From Pseudomonas amygdali (GTDB taxonomy: Bacteria > Pseudomonadota > Gammaproteobacteria > Pseudomonadales > Pseudomonadaceae), in assembly GCF_002699855.1 (NCBI RefSeq), contig NZ_LKBW01000256.1:1-45322 (forward strand): a stretch of 45,322 nt of DNA, in the 5' to 3' direction. A model generated the notes under the pieces. The model saw nothing but the letters and a program-made list of their open reading frames with translations. It ran no database searches and was not told the origin of the DNA. Of the stretch, positions 1 to 9,390 are shown in pieces; within the stretch, counting starts at the first letter, position 1, and the number at the start of each line of letters is the position of its first letter. The position numbers were made by a program, and so were the translations under genes.

Positions 1-1
1 C

Positions 2-694
2 CGAGTCTGCCCAGGTGGCATGACTCAAACAAAAGGGTCTCCGAGAAACCCGGGGCGGTTCAATAATGTTTTTTTACAGCGCGTTGGAAGCGCACCCTTT
101 ACTGACACAAGTGTCTTGCACAGCCGTCTTTATGGTTATCAGATCCAGGCGATTGACAGCGTGGGAAACAGCTCTGAGCGCTCTGAAACGCTCTTGGTCA
201 CTACAAAGTCAGAGCCCTCTGACGATCGCCCTACGCCACCAGGCAACTTACGCCAGACCGCTGCAACAATGACCAGTGTTTCATTAGAGTGGGACGCGTC
301 TTTCAGTGCACTGGGTGTCGCGTCCTACCGCCTCATAACCTTTGGCGGGGAGACAGTGAGTCTCGACGCCACAACACTCAAGTACACTGTGGAAGGACTA
401 ACAGCGGCTAAAACGTATCAGTGTCTTGCCGGCGCGCTCGATACAGAGAAAAACCTGTCTGGCCCAAGCAATGTTGTACAAGCTTCGACCAGCGCAGCGA
501 TTCCTGAGTGGAAAACAGCTCAATCCTATTTGAAGGGGGATAAAGTGACGTATGGCGGCGACACCTATATCTGTCTCAATCCTCACACCTCACAAATAGA
601 CTGGAAGCCAGGTAGTGCACCAACGTTGTGGGCGCTTTGGGTGGAGCAAGCAGGCGGCAAACTTTATCCCGGTTTGCCGAAAAAATGGCAGTAA
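2..694 (+). CDS. Fibronectin type III / chitin-binding module protein, 3' part only
   Basis: The reading frame is open to the left edge of the window, so the gene is cut and the ATG at 20 is probably internal. The visible part starts with the end of a fibronectin type III-like strand pattern (YGYQIQAIDSVGNSSE). A second Fn3-like domain follows (about residues 70-155 from the ATG at 20, with SVSLEWDAS and YTVEGLTAAKTYQ). A C-terminal CBM5/12-like chitin-binding module comes last (W-x-Y-x-x-GD-x-V-x-Y-G-x-x-Y-x-C, then HTS and APTLW). Such architectures are known from secreted chitinases and chitin- or cell-wall-binding proteins; the catalytic part, if any, lies outside the window. Function beyond carbohydrate binding cannot be stated. 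Confidence 0.75.
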   Translation, partial: RVCPGGMTQTKGSPRNPGRFNNVFLQRVGSAPFTDTSVLHSRLYGYQIQAIDSVGNSSERSETLLVTTKSEPSDDRPTPPGNLRQTAATMTSVSLEWDASFSALGVASYRLITFGGETVSLDATTLKYTVEGLTAAKTYQCLAGALDTEKNLSGPSNVVQASTSAAIPEWKTAQSYLKGDKVTYGGDTYICLNPHTSQIDWKPGSAPTLWALWVEQAGGKLYPGLPKKWQ

Positions 695-763
695 TCCTCG
701 TGGCGTCAGGTACCTTCTGCCATAGCCGATGAGACGGGCTTGAAAATATAGCGCCGCAATGAC

Positions 764-1361
764 TTATCCACACAGCCTTCAAAGCGTTCATGTGGGTGAG
801 TCGTTGCGCTGACGCAGGAATGTACTGGATAACAATCACTTATCCAGATCACCTTGCAAACATTGCACCTGTACATTTTTTGCTCAAAACCTTGTAGCCC
901 ACAGTTTCACTGGGTTACAGAGGAGCGCGAACACCTTATCCACAGAAGCGCCAACAGACTTTGGGTACAACTTCGTCCGAATCACTCGGCCTGCTGTGGA
1001 CAACTTATAAAATGGCTGAAAAACCACCCGAATGGACCAACGCTGCACGCAAAACCCTGCTTTGATCATTTTTCATACAAAACCTCCAAAGCCTTTATTT
1101 ACAAGGCTTGCAGGTAATCACAAACAACTTGTCCACAAGCACGCGCACAGAGATTGTGGGCAAACCCAGTGGCTGGCAGATGGCAGTGCGCATTTATCCA
1201 CAAAAAAAATGCAATGAAAATAAAGAGTTAGATTGATCGTTTTTTGAACACCACTCCGAAAGCCACGTTCTAAAAGCCCTTCAGACGTTCACGAACACAT
1301 TATCCACAGGCGCACGCACAGGGATTGTGTGTAAGTCGTCCTGCAAAGCCGTTTATGCACA
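764..1361 (+). promoter_or_regulatory. DnaA-box cluster in gene-free region
   Basis: No credible gene occupies about 695-1456. It contains exact TTATCCACA boxes at 764-772, 936-944, 1194-1202 and 1300-1308 and TTATGCACA at 1353-1361, all in the same orientation. One-mismatch sites lie at 840-848 (TTATCCAGA), 1129-1137 (TTGTCCACA) and, inverted, 995-1003 (TGTGGACAA). TTATNCACA is the known high-affinity DnaA-binding consensus. None of the usual oriC neighbours (dnaA, dnaN, rpmH) is in the window, so a DnaA titration or regulatory locus (as datA is in E. coli) is more plausible than an origin. The motif pattern is seen directly; the function is inference. Confidence 0.6.
936..1334 (+). repeat. 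Degenerate tandem repeat units of about 170-190 bp carrying the DnaA boxes
   Basis: The starts at 764, 936, 1129 and 1300 are spaced 172, 193 and 171 bp. By eye, 1129-1163 and 1300-1334 agree at 28 of 35 positions, and 936-970 agrees with 1300-1334 at 24 of 35. Each copy has a DnaA box followed about 25 bp later by a TTGTG-like inverted half. The bases just before the boxes are also alike (gcgaacacc, cacaaacaac, cacgaacaca). A second box-like site lies 53-76 bp into each unit. The stretch therefore looks like an old, diverged tandem array. The copy at 764 is the weakest match. Confidence 0.5.
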
Positions 1362-1456
1362 GACCTGTCAGGTTTGATAGGTACCTCAGCGCTTGCTCCG
1401 CGTATAGGATTTATTCAATGCATTGCCAACTCACTGTGAATGGACTCGGGTGTGCC

Positions 1457-4400
1457 GTGAAAAAATATCAAAGGATTGTAATGTCGGTGGCATTTGCCAG
1501 CGGCCTTCTGTTGGCCTGGCTGGTCACTGCGGCCCCTGGCGTGAGCCCTTCTGAATCATCTCAATCGGCCTCGACTGTTCCCGTCCGGGCAGTCGGTGAA
1601 GAAGTGAACGCGGGCACTTTCGAGCAGCCACGGCTGGCAGGAGAACCAGCTTTCAAAGGCGCGGTATTCCTCGACCTGACCGAGCAAGGCAACGTGTTCT
1701 ATACCGCTGTGTTCGACAGCCAGCCTGATCAGGCTGATCCGGCTTTTCCCGATACGCCACGTTCAACCGAATTCTGGACCTACGCCGGCCAGCATTCAGG
1801 TCTGGGGCCGGACCTCAAGTCGTTCGATGAGCCTACCCGTGTGAGTGCCCTGCACATGGGCCTGATTGATAACAAAAGGCTTTGTTAAGCTCGAAAGTGG
1901 ACGGCACGCCAAGTGCCGAAACACCCTATCCCACCACAGCACAGAGCAATGATTTCTGGGACTTCCTAGGCTTTTTTGATAAATCCGGAACACCTGAAGC
2001 CATGAAAACCGATCAGGATCTGGTATGGCCTGGCGTCTTCGTATATTTCGAGCACACCAAAACCGTTTATCTGGCACAGCACACCGGACGCCCAAGTGTT
2101 GATGCTTGGCCTGCACCCGGCACAGAGCAAGGCGCTGGGTACTGGAAGTTTGCGGGACCCCTGTCAGGCATAGGGGGTCCCCCTCCCCAAACCCTGGACC
2201 GACATGAGCACGTCGAAGGGCTCTTATTATCGCAACCCGCTGAGCCCGCTACGCAGTCACTACTACGCATCCACATTTATCGGGTTTGCGCCCCTTCTGA
2301 ATGCAGAGTTCCCCAATGACGCGCAGAGCAATCACAACTGGGACTATCGCGGCGCACATGAAGGCTCATATACAGATCCGAAAGCCTTCGGAGAAAACAC
2401 GGCGCTCGACAAACTGCATCGCGCCAAACTGCAGGGCAAGTGGGTTTCATTCGCGGCGCACTTCGCGGGGGCAGTTGAACAGCCTTACCCAACCTGGCCT
2501 GCCAATACCACTTATTGGGGAGTGCGCAGCATCACCCAGAACGCCGGAACCTGGTGGGACCCCAGAACTGATCGGGACACCGAGACCTGGGTCGGCGCTA
2601 TCCATTCAGCGCCGCAGAGCCAGGGGAAAGCGCTGTATCGTGCGCTGACATCCTGGACCGCGCCGGCAACCGGTTGGGATTACAGCCAGACCGACGAGTT
2701 CCATTCGTTGGGGACTTCTCTCCATGCAGGAACAGTGGCCGACCCCAAGACCCAACAGGAATTTACCTGGCCCGGCGCGGTGCATAAAACGCTGATCGAC
2801 GGCACTCCCGTTTATTTCGTATCGCTGGCAGAGGGCTTTCCCTCCGAGCAGGACTGGCCGCTGCCAACCACACCAGAAAGCAATGAACACTGGTCATATA
2901 TTCCGGTGATACAACCGTTAGGCACTTTCGAAGCGCCGAGGCAGTTCGCTGACTACAGCCAGGCAGGTTCGGTCTACGTGGATGGCACTGTTCCAGGCGC
3001 GCGCACGTTCTATGTTTCCAATTACGAAGGCTACCCCGCCAACGATCTCGACAGCTTCTCGACTGTAGGCATCGCCGATCCTTACTGGGTCTATGCAGGC
3101 AGGCACGCAGGCACATGGAGTGACTTCAAGCCCTTCGATGACTTCACCCGGATCGGCGCACTGCATGAGGCCTCGATCAAGGGTCAGCGTGTAGTACTGC
3201 GCTCACTGTTCGACGGCATGCCCTCCGCAACGACGCCCTACCCGAATGATCTCGCCAGTAACACACACTGGGAGTTCGTCACGGTGTTCAAACATGCCGG
3301 CACGGCAGACGACCTCAAAGACCGTGATGACACCACATGGCCTGGCGCACTGCACCTGGATGAAGATCAGCACATCATTTTTGCGGCCAGGCAGCAGGCT
3401 CAACCGGATGCAGGGGGGTGGATTTATCCGGTGGGCGAAACAAGCGATGATCAGTGGAGCTACGTGACCTCACTCAACGGCGGCACAGCCGAAACGCCGC
3501 GCGAACGTAACGACATCAACACGCCCGGCGCAATCTTTGCCGACCAGCTTGGCCTGACGCGTCAAAAACTTTTCCGCTCCAGATTTTCCGGATTTGCTCA
3601 GGATGTAGGTGCTGTATATCCCTCAGGCGACGAATCCAACGTGTTCTATGAGTACGCCGGAGAACATGCCGGCACCTTCTCGGACCCAAAACCCTTTACC
3701 GATCCTACCTGGCCAGATGCGATACACGTAGCAACCATCGATGGTCAACGGGTGTTTCTCAAATCGAAAATCAGCGGAAAGCCCACTTCGCAAACACCTT
3801 ACCCGCAACAGCCCGCAAGTACAGACTTCTGGGAGTTCATGTTTACCTCCGATCAGGCTGGCACTTACGCCGACCCCAAATCAATGAGCGGCCAGACCTG
3901 GGTTGGCGCTGTTCACGAGTACAGCTCATCAGGCCGGCGCCAGTTTTACATAGCTCAGCAGTCCGGAAACCCGACCGCCGACCATTGGCCTCTCCCGACT
4001 GCGGGCGATACAGAGTATTGGAAAGTGATGGGCGTGGTCCGGCACAAAGGCACGTTCGCCGATCCGAAAGACTTCGACGAAATGACCAGCCAAGGGCTGA
4101 TTCACGCCACTACCGTTGAAGGTCAACACGTCTATTACCGCTCTCTCGCACAGGGCATTCCTCAAGCCAATGACTGGAGTTATCCCGTACCTGGAACCGA
4201 CAACGAGCACTGGCAGTATTTGGGCACAAACGTTCCCGAGGGTACCTGGGCCGATCCGAAAGGCTCCTCAGGATTTACCTCGCCCGGCAGCATCAACGCG
4301 ATGCAAGCCAGAGACCGTACTCTGTATCTGCTCTCCAAAGTCGATGGACTGCTTGCCGAGCACGACTGGCCGATTCCTCTGAACGGAGAAAATGATTACT

Positions 4401-7400
4401 GGACAGTAGTCGGAGAATCCAGGCATTCGGGCGATATCATCAATCCCAAGGATCAGCAGGAAGTGACCTGGACGGGAGCGATTCATATGCGCCAGGTCGA
4501 AAACACCAGGCATTATTACCGCTCGAAGATTGCAGGCAATCTAGCTGTCATCGGCATCGATCACCCGCTTCCGCTGCAAGCAGCCGGCAACGCCTGGTGG
4601 GAGTTCGTGGGCCAAGCCTCTCATCAAGGCACATTGACTGATCCAGTGCAGGCCGGGGAGATGATCAGGCCAGGCGAGACTGTCCGGGTCATCCACACCA
4701 CGGACGAGTATTACCAGGCTCGTTTTGCCGGTGTTTTCAGTACCGGGCATCCGCTGCCTGACTCACAGCAAAGCAATGAAGACTGGTTTTATGTGGGTAA
4801 AAGTGCGCTTGCAGGCACCTTGCAATCACCCAAGGACGCTTACGAAATCACTTGGCCTGGCGCGATTCACCGCTTTGAAGTTGATGGAAAGGTTTACTTC
4901 GCAAGGTCCCTCATCGATGGCGTTCCCGGTCAGGGAGGATGGCACTATCCGACACCGCCTGACAGCAACCAGCAATGGTCTTACCTGGACATGGGTATTC
5001 ACGCGGGCAGTTGGCTCGATCCGAAACCTGAATCCGATGCAACCTGGCCAGGCGCGCTACACGTGGTGAAAATCCCCACCGGTATTGGCGAAAGTTTTAC
5101 CCGATGGTTCTTCAGATCGAAAATCTGGGGGCATGTGGCGGATGATCCAGAGGGCTATGGGAACGAAAACAACTTTGATCATGTTGGCTTTTCGATTTAC
5201 CAAGGCACGCTGAACAGTCCCAAATATTTCGACCAGCCAACCTGGGCGGGTGCCATCCATCTGGACCTGGAAACGCGATTTATGTTTGAAGCCAAAAAAT
5301 CCGGCGAAATGAACGTTGATGTAGGCGAACGGCCAAAGACCCCCACTGATAACGACTCCTGGCACTTTCTGGGCGTCAGCAGGCACTCCGGAACCGAAAA
5401 CGATCCCAAGGAGTGGGATGAATACACGTGGCCCGGACGTCTGCATCGCTATGAGTATGATGGCAAAACACTCTACTTCCGTGCACAGATGACAGGGACA
5501 CCTTCAACACATAACTGGTACTACCCCACAGATGAAAGCAGCACCGAACAGTGGGCCTATTACGGCACGACGTCGCATGCAGGCACTTTTGCCGACCCTC
5601 ATGTACCTGACGAAGTTACGTGGAGGGGAGCGATTCATCGCGTAGAAAAAGACGGCATACGGCTCTATTTCAAAGCCAGACGCGCTGGAATACCCAACCA
5701 GCAGAACTGGGCCTATCCCCCAGACGACAGTAGCACTGAACATTTCCTCTACGTAGCGACCGCAAGACACGACGGCACTATCAGCGATCCCAAGAATGAG
5801 AACGAGCCCGTCATACCAGGCGACTATGTAAAAACCACGTACGAGGATGGTGATCATTATTTCATCGCGAAAAACAGCGGTGTTCCTTCATTGAATGACT
5901 GGCCAACCCCCGCCGATCAACAGGACAACGAAAACTGGGTTTTCTATGGCATCTCCAGGCACGCCGGCACCGTCGATAACCCTAAAGAGTGGAACGAAGT
6001 CAGCTGGCGCGGCGCCGTTCATGTGCGCAATGTCAGCGGAATGCGCTTGTTGTTTAGCGTGAACTCCGACAAGGAGGGTATACCTGAGCAGGACAAATGG
6101 AGCCAGCCTCCGAACGCGCCACTTGATACGGACGAAGAGAAGAAGCCTCCGGCTCTCGTCGAAAAGTCGCCAGCCTGGAAGTTTCTTCAGGTCACGCACC
6201 TCACTGGAACACGCGATCAGCCCAAAAGCCTGGCTGACTGGACGCAGAATGGCCTTGTCCATCAGACAACCATCGACTATCAAAGCATGTTGTTCAGGTC
6301 GAAGTTCACAGGCAAGAACGACTACCCCAAGGAGCAGCCCGCTAAAGGCGACCCTGTTGCCGACAAGAGCTCTACATGGTGGGAGTTCTTCCGCAAGGGA
6401 CGAGGTACGTTCGAAGTGCCCAATACCTGGAACGACTACGCCTACCCGGATGATATCTACAGCTACGACTACCACGGCGAACGGTTGTTGTTCCGTGCAG
6501 AAAAAGAGGGTCGTCCGTCCGAAGCGGGCCGGTACTTTCCAACCTCGGAATACAGCACGTCAGACTGGACATATCTCTACAAAAATGAAGGTAACTACGC
6601 CGATCCCAAAACATGGAACGAATTTACGCGTGTGGGGGAAATTCATCGTTACGATGAAAATGGCCAAACACGGTTCTTCAAGGCCTTGAAGGAAGGCAGC
6701 CCGGCCAGACACAACTGGTATTACCCTGCGGGTGCTGCAGACAACAGTTACTGGACCTATGCTGGCAAGCATGCAGGAACATGGCAGGATCCGAAGGAAT
6801 GGGACGAACCTACGTACCCCGGCGCCATTCACTCGCTGAATAACATTACTTTTTACCGCTCGAAATTTTCCGGTAACGCAGCCGCGCATTACTGGTATTA
6901 CCCGACCTCAGAAACAGAAGACGCCCACTGGATCAGGGTCAACAAGGATGCGTATGCAGCGCCGGGCATCAATGACTTCACCAAGACCTTCGATCAGTAC
7001 ACGTGGGTCACTGCGCACAATGCTTATCTGGACGCCATTACTCCACAACTGGAACGCGGTATCAGGGGGTTCATGCTGGATATCCACATGGATGTGGGCG
7101 ATGACAACGGGCAAAAACGGGTTCGGGTATGCCATCTGCCGGCGATCGGTGCATGCTGGAGGGACGCGCCCTTGTTAAGCGACGTGCTAAGAGAGTTTAT
7201 TGCCTACATGAAGAAAGATCGAAATGCCGTCATTTCCATGCTTTTCGAATCGACGCTGAGCCCAGCCGAACTGCTCCCGGTGCTGGAAGAAGTGCCGGAA
7301 ATAGCGGATTACAGCCATGTGTCCAACGGACAAAGCTGGCCAACGGTTCGGGAAATGATCGACAGTAACAAACGCCTCGTCATGTTATCGAACGGGTCAG

Positions 7401-8590
7401 CGGCGCAGAAGTACACGCTGGCCGGCAAACAGGCCGAGGTTCTTTGGGCACCCAACACGCAAGTTGAGAACTCCTACAACCTGGGTATAACTTCGCTGGT
7501 TCATGACTGGCAATGCAAAAGACGCTACAGCTACATGGACCTTTCATTGCGCACCCGTGACGGTGGTTTGCCGCGGCTATTCGTTCTTAATCAATTCCAT
7601 GCCTGGGGCAGTACTACGCTGCATGCAGGAAACATGGACAACAACCTGACCTGGTTGCAGCGCCGGGTGGAAAACTATTGCGGCGAAGCGACCGGTTGGC
7701 GCAAACCCAACTACCTGGGCATTGACTGCAACCAGGTGGGTGACGCGCTGCCCTATGCTGCGGCGCTTTCTCAAGGCGGTCTCTATTTCTACGAAGACAA
7801 CCGGGCCAACCGTGCGGGGGACACCTCCTGCGTATTGCCGGTGAATCAGGGTGGGGGCACCAGCGGCGTTCAATATGACATGAAGCTTGCCTCACGCGGG
7901 TGTGAGAACGACGAACTCCGGTCAATGGAACTTGAGGGTGTTCGAGCGGGCACGCGTATAGAACTGTACGACAACCCCGACGCAGATAAGCAGGATGACT
8001 TCACACTGATAGACGTCAAGCAATCGATTCCCATGGGCAAAAGGGTGCGAATCGATTCATTCGAGGGCTCGGCCGATACGTTCTACTACCGCAAGGTCGC
8101 CTCTCATAATAATGGGCTTGACGGTAAGGTTTCACGAATAAAAGTGCTTAACAAAGCAGACGATAACGACATAAGCGACGCAAGCATTGTGTTCTATGAA
8201 GGCAATGGGGCAACACAGAATATTGTCTGCACGGTGCCCTTCAATGCGGACAGACAATTCAAAATGGGCAGTGGCAATAACAGCTATGGCTGCGACAACG
8301 ATGAAATACGCTCTGCCAAAATACTCAAGGCCGGTAAGGGATCGAGGTTCTCGGTTACCGGCAAGCCGGACGGAAGTTTTGGCCAAGGCCGTACAGGCGT
8401 AACGTTCAAACGAGCCATCTTGCTACCCATCACGATTTCGAGTTTCAACCGCAGTTACGAAAACGCGGATGTAAAAGTCTAGGTCAGTAATGGCGGTGGT
8501 CTGGACGGGAGCATTTCCTATGCCTACTTCCAGCCTCTCTCCGAGCAGAAAGGCAAACCGCCCATCAAAGAGGGCAGCACCAGACCATAG
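1457..8590 (+). pseudogene. Giant secreted repeat protein with PI-PLC-like domain, disrupted at three places
   Basis: Joining three pieces gives one protein of about 2,375 residues. The proposed start is GTG 1457, giving a signal peptide (MKKYQRIVMSVAFASGLLL...); ATG 1418 is an alternative. The first piece ends at TAA 1886-1888. Adding one T at about 1880-1883 restores NKRL into LLSSKVDG, exactly the spacing of the other repeats. The second piece runs on to about 2171-2188, where removing one base from the G5/C5 run restores GG-P-LPKPWTDMSTSKG. The third piece stops at TAG 8480-8482, yet the same frame continues with VSNGGGLDGSISYAYFQP to TAG 8588-8590, matching an earlier internal motif (HNNGLDGKVSRI). 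Either the gene is decaying or some lesions are sequencing errors. The nonsense codon argues for real decay. Confidence 0.75.
2204..8482 (+). CDS. Main open frame: about 24 aromatic repeats plus PI-PLC X-like domain
   Basis: This 2,092-residue frame is the bulk of the disrupted gene 1457-8590; its ATG has no good ribosome-binding site. Residues 1 to about 1590 are about 24 repeats of roughly 60-80 residues around W-x-Y-x-G-x-x-HAGTxxDPKxWDExTWPGAIH, followed by a YF-x-S-x-x-x-G-x-P element. Four more repeats lie in the upstream pieces. About residues 1595-1900 resemble a PI-PLC X domain: TAHNAY with His1605, QLERGIRGFMLDIH with Asp1626, and VCHLP with His1644, placed like the two catalytic histidines of bacterial PI-PLC. 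The C-terminus has two modules with CENDE/CDNDEIRS motifs resembling small beta-sandwich or crystallin-type domains. Probable substrate: a phosphoinositide or related phospholipid, by homology only. The repeats look like binding modules; I cannot name the family. Confidence 0.7.
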   Translation: MSTSKGSYYRNPLSPLRSHYYASTFIGFAPLLNAEFPNDAQSNHNWDYRGAHEGSYTDPKAFGENTALDKLHRAKLQGKWVSFAAHFAGAVEQPYPTWPANTTYWGVRSITQNAGTWWDPRTDRDTETWVGAIHSAPQSQGKALYRALTSWTAPATGWDYSQTDEFHSLGTSLHAGTVADPKTQQEFTWPGAVHKTLIDGTPVYFVSLAEGFPSEQDWPLPTTPESNEHWSYIPVIQPLGTFEAPRQFADYSQAGSVYVDGTVPGARTFYVSNYEGYPANDLDSFSTVGIADPYWVYAGRHAGTWSDFKPFDDFTRIGALHEASIKGQRVVLRSLFDGMPSATTPYPNDLASNTHWEFVTVFKHAGTADDLKDRDDTTWPGALHLDEDQHIIFAARQQAQPDAGGWIYPVGETSDDQWSYVTSLNGGTAETPRERNDINTPGAIFADQLGLTRQKLFRSRFSGFAQDVGAVYPSGDESNVFYEYAGEHAGTFSDPKPFTDPTWPDAIHVATIDGQRVFLKSKISGKPTSQTPYPQQPASTDFWEFMFTSDQAGTYADPKSMSGQTWVGAVHEYSSSGRRQFYIAQQSGNPTADHWPLPTAGDTEYWKVMGVVRHKGTFADPKDFDEMTSQGLIHATTVEGQHVYYRSLAQGIPQANDWSYPVPGTDNEHWQYLGTNVPEGTWADPKGSSGFTSPGSINAMQARDRTLYLLSKVDGLLAEHDWPIPLNGENDYWTVVGESRHSGDIINPKDQQEVTWTGAIHMRQVENTRHYYRSKIAGNLAVIGIDHPLPLQAAGNAWWEFVGQASHQGTLTDPVQAGEMIRPGETVRVIHTTDEYYQARFAGVFSTGHPLPDSQQSNEDWFYVGKSALAGTLQSPKDAYEITWPGAIHRFEVDGKVYFARSLIDGVPGQGGWHYPTPPDSNQQWSYLDMGIHAGSWLDPKPESDATWPGALHVVKIPTGIGESFTRWFFRSKIWGHVADDPEGYGNENNFDHVGFSIYQGTLNSPKYFDQPTWAGAIHLDLETRFMFEAKKSGEMNVDVGERPKTPTDNDSWHFLGVSRHSGTENDPKEWDEYTWPGRLHRYEYDGKTLYFRAQMTGTPSTHNWYYPTDESSTEQWAYYGTTSHAGTFADPHVPDEVTWRGAIHRVEKDGIRLYFKARRAGIPNQQNWAYPPDDSSTEHFLYVATARHDGTISDPKNENEPVIPGDYVKTTYEDGDHYFIAKNSGVPSLNDWPTPADQQDNENWVFYGISRHAGTVDNPKEWNEVSWRGAVHVRNVSGMRLLFSVNSDKEGIPEQDKWSQPPNAPLDTDEEKKPPALVEKSPAWKFLQVTHLTGTRDQPKSLADWTQNGLVHQTTIDYQSMLFRSKFTGKNDYPKEQPAKGDPVADKSSTWWEFFRKGRGTFEVPNTWNDYAYPDDIYSYDYHGERLLFRAEKEGRPSEAGRYFPTSEYSTSDWTYLYKNEGNYADPKTWNEFTRVGEIHRYDENGQTRFFKALKEGSPARHNWYYPAGAADNSYWTYAGKHAGTWQDPKEWDEPTYPGAIHSLNNITFYRSKFSGNAAAHYWYYPTSETEDAHWIRVNKDAYAAPGINDFTKTFDQYTWVTAHNAYLDAITPQLERGIRGFMLDIHMDVGDDNGQKRVRVCHLPAIGACWRDAPLLSDVLREFIAYMKKDRNAVISMLFESTLSPAELLPVLEEVPEIADYSHVSNGQSWPTVREMIDSNKRLVMLSNGSAAQKYTLAGKQAEVLWAPNTQVENSYNLGITSLVHDWQCKRRYSYMDLSLRTRDGGLPRLFVLNQFHAWGSTTLHAGNMDNNLTWLQRRVENYCGEATGWRKPNYLGIDCNQVGDALPYAAALSQGGLYFYEDNRANRAGDTSCVLPVNQGGGTSGVQYDMKLASRGCENDELRSMELEGVRAGTRIELYDNPDADKQDDFTLIDVKQSIPMGKRVRIDSFEGSADTFYYRKVASHNNGLDGKVSRIKVLNKADDNDISDASIVFYEGNGATQNIVCTVPFNADRQFKMGSGNNSYGCDNDEIRSAKILKAGKGSRFSVTGKPDGSFGQGRTGVTFKRAILLPITISSFNRSYENADVKV

Positions 8591-8592
8591 CC

Positions 8593-9390
8593 TTACTTTA
8601 CGACGCCCTCATCGATCAACAGCTTCAGAATCGCGGCTGCGCCCTCTTCCGGGCGCAGCCCCTTCAGCACTTGGCCTGCGCCGCCGCTGGCCTTGGCAGT
8701 GGCGGCTTTCATGCGATCAGCGCCGCTCTTGGCCTTGATCACTTTCAGGCGTTTGGGCCGCGGTCTGGCTGGCTGCAGCGCTTGGTTGGTCAATAACTCA
8801 TCGGCAACGACCTGAACTCTTTCGGTGTCCAGCGTGCCACGCTGTGCGGGCCCGAATGCGCTCTGTCGAGGTTTGGGAGCCGCGTTATCCACAGTGGCCA
8901 GAAACGGCAGGCGGACCTTCAGCCGACGACGCTGGCCGCGAGGCAGAGCCTGCAACACCACTGCGGTACCGTTGTTCAGCGACTCGACCTCAGCCAGACC
9001 GGTCACCAGTGGCCAGCCCAGCCTTTCAGCCAACAGAAAAGGCAGCATGCCCGACCCTTCACCGGTTTCAGCCTGACTGCCGGCCAGCACCACCTGTGCG
9101 GCAGAATCGCGGAGGTAGTCAGTCAACGCGACCAGCGCATCGGCGCCCTCGGGTTGCTCCAGCACATGCAGCTCGTTGAGCCCCATGCCAAGGTAAGCGC
9201 GCAGTGCCGGTTCTTCGGCATTGCCGGCGTGCAGTACCTGCAAGTTATCCCCAGCCAGCTGCAAGCCAAGCTCGACGGCCCGCGCATCCTGTTCGGCGCG
9301 GCGCGCACGACCCGATGTCGGGTGCGCCCCGATGGACACCAGACTGATGATCTGTACCGCATGCTTATCCACAGACACTTCAGGCTGCAT
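8593..9390 (-). CDS. etfB: Electron transfer flavoprotein beta subunit, dimethylglycine type
   Basis: The 265-residue protein has the ETF beta layout: an N-terminal nucleotide-binding fold (IISLVSIGAHPTSGRARRAEQDARA...), a central AGSQAETGEGSGMLPFLLAERLGWP segment and RGQRRRLKVRLPFLATV. With EtfA it would carry electrons from the dimethylglycine and sarcosine demethylases to the quinone pool. The start is set by GGAGG eight bases upstream of the ATG at 9390. The gene overlaps the end of etfA by 11 bp, which suggests translational coupling. It is the last gene of the minus-strand block. Its coding strand contains TGTGGATAA (DnaA box reversed) at 8885-8893 and 9365-9373. Confidence 0.85.
   Translation of the reverse strand: MQPEVSVDKHAVQIISLVSIGAHPTSGRARRAEQDARAVELGLQLAGDNLQVLHAGNAEEPALRAYLGMGLNELHVLEQPEGADALVALTDYLRDSAAQVVLAGSQAETGEGSGMLPFLLAERLGWPLVTGLAEVESLNNGTAVVLQALPRGQRRRLKVRLPFLATVDNAAPKPRQSAFGPAQRGTLDTERVQVVADELLTNQALQPARPRPKRLKVIKAKSGADRMKAATAKASGGAGQVLKGLRPEEGAAAILKLLIDEGVVK

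Noticed and set aside
764..1361. DnaA-box cluster as a chromosomal origin
   Set aside because: No dnaA, dnaN, gyrB, rpmH or parAB is nearby, and no clear AT-rich unwinding element with repeats was seen. A titration or regulatory role fits better.
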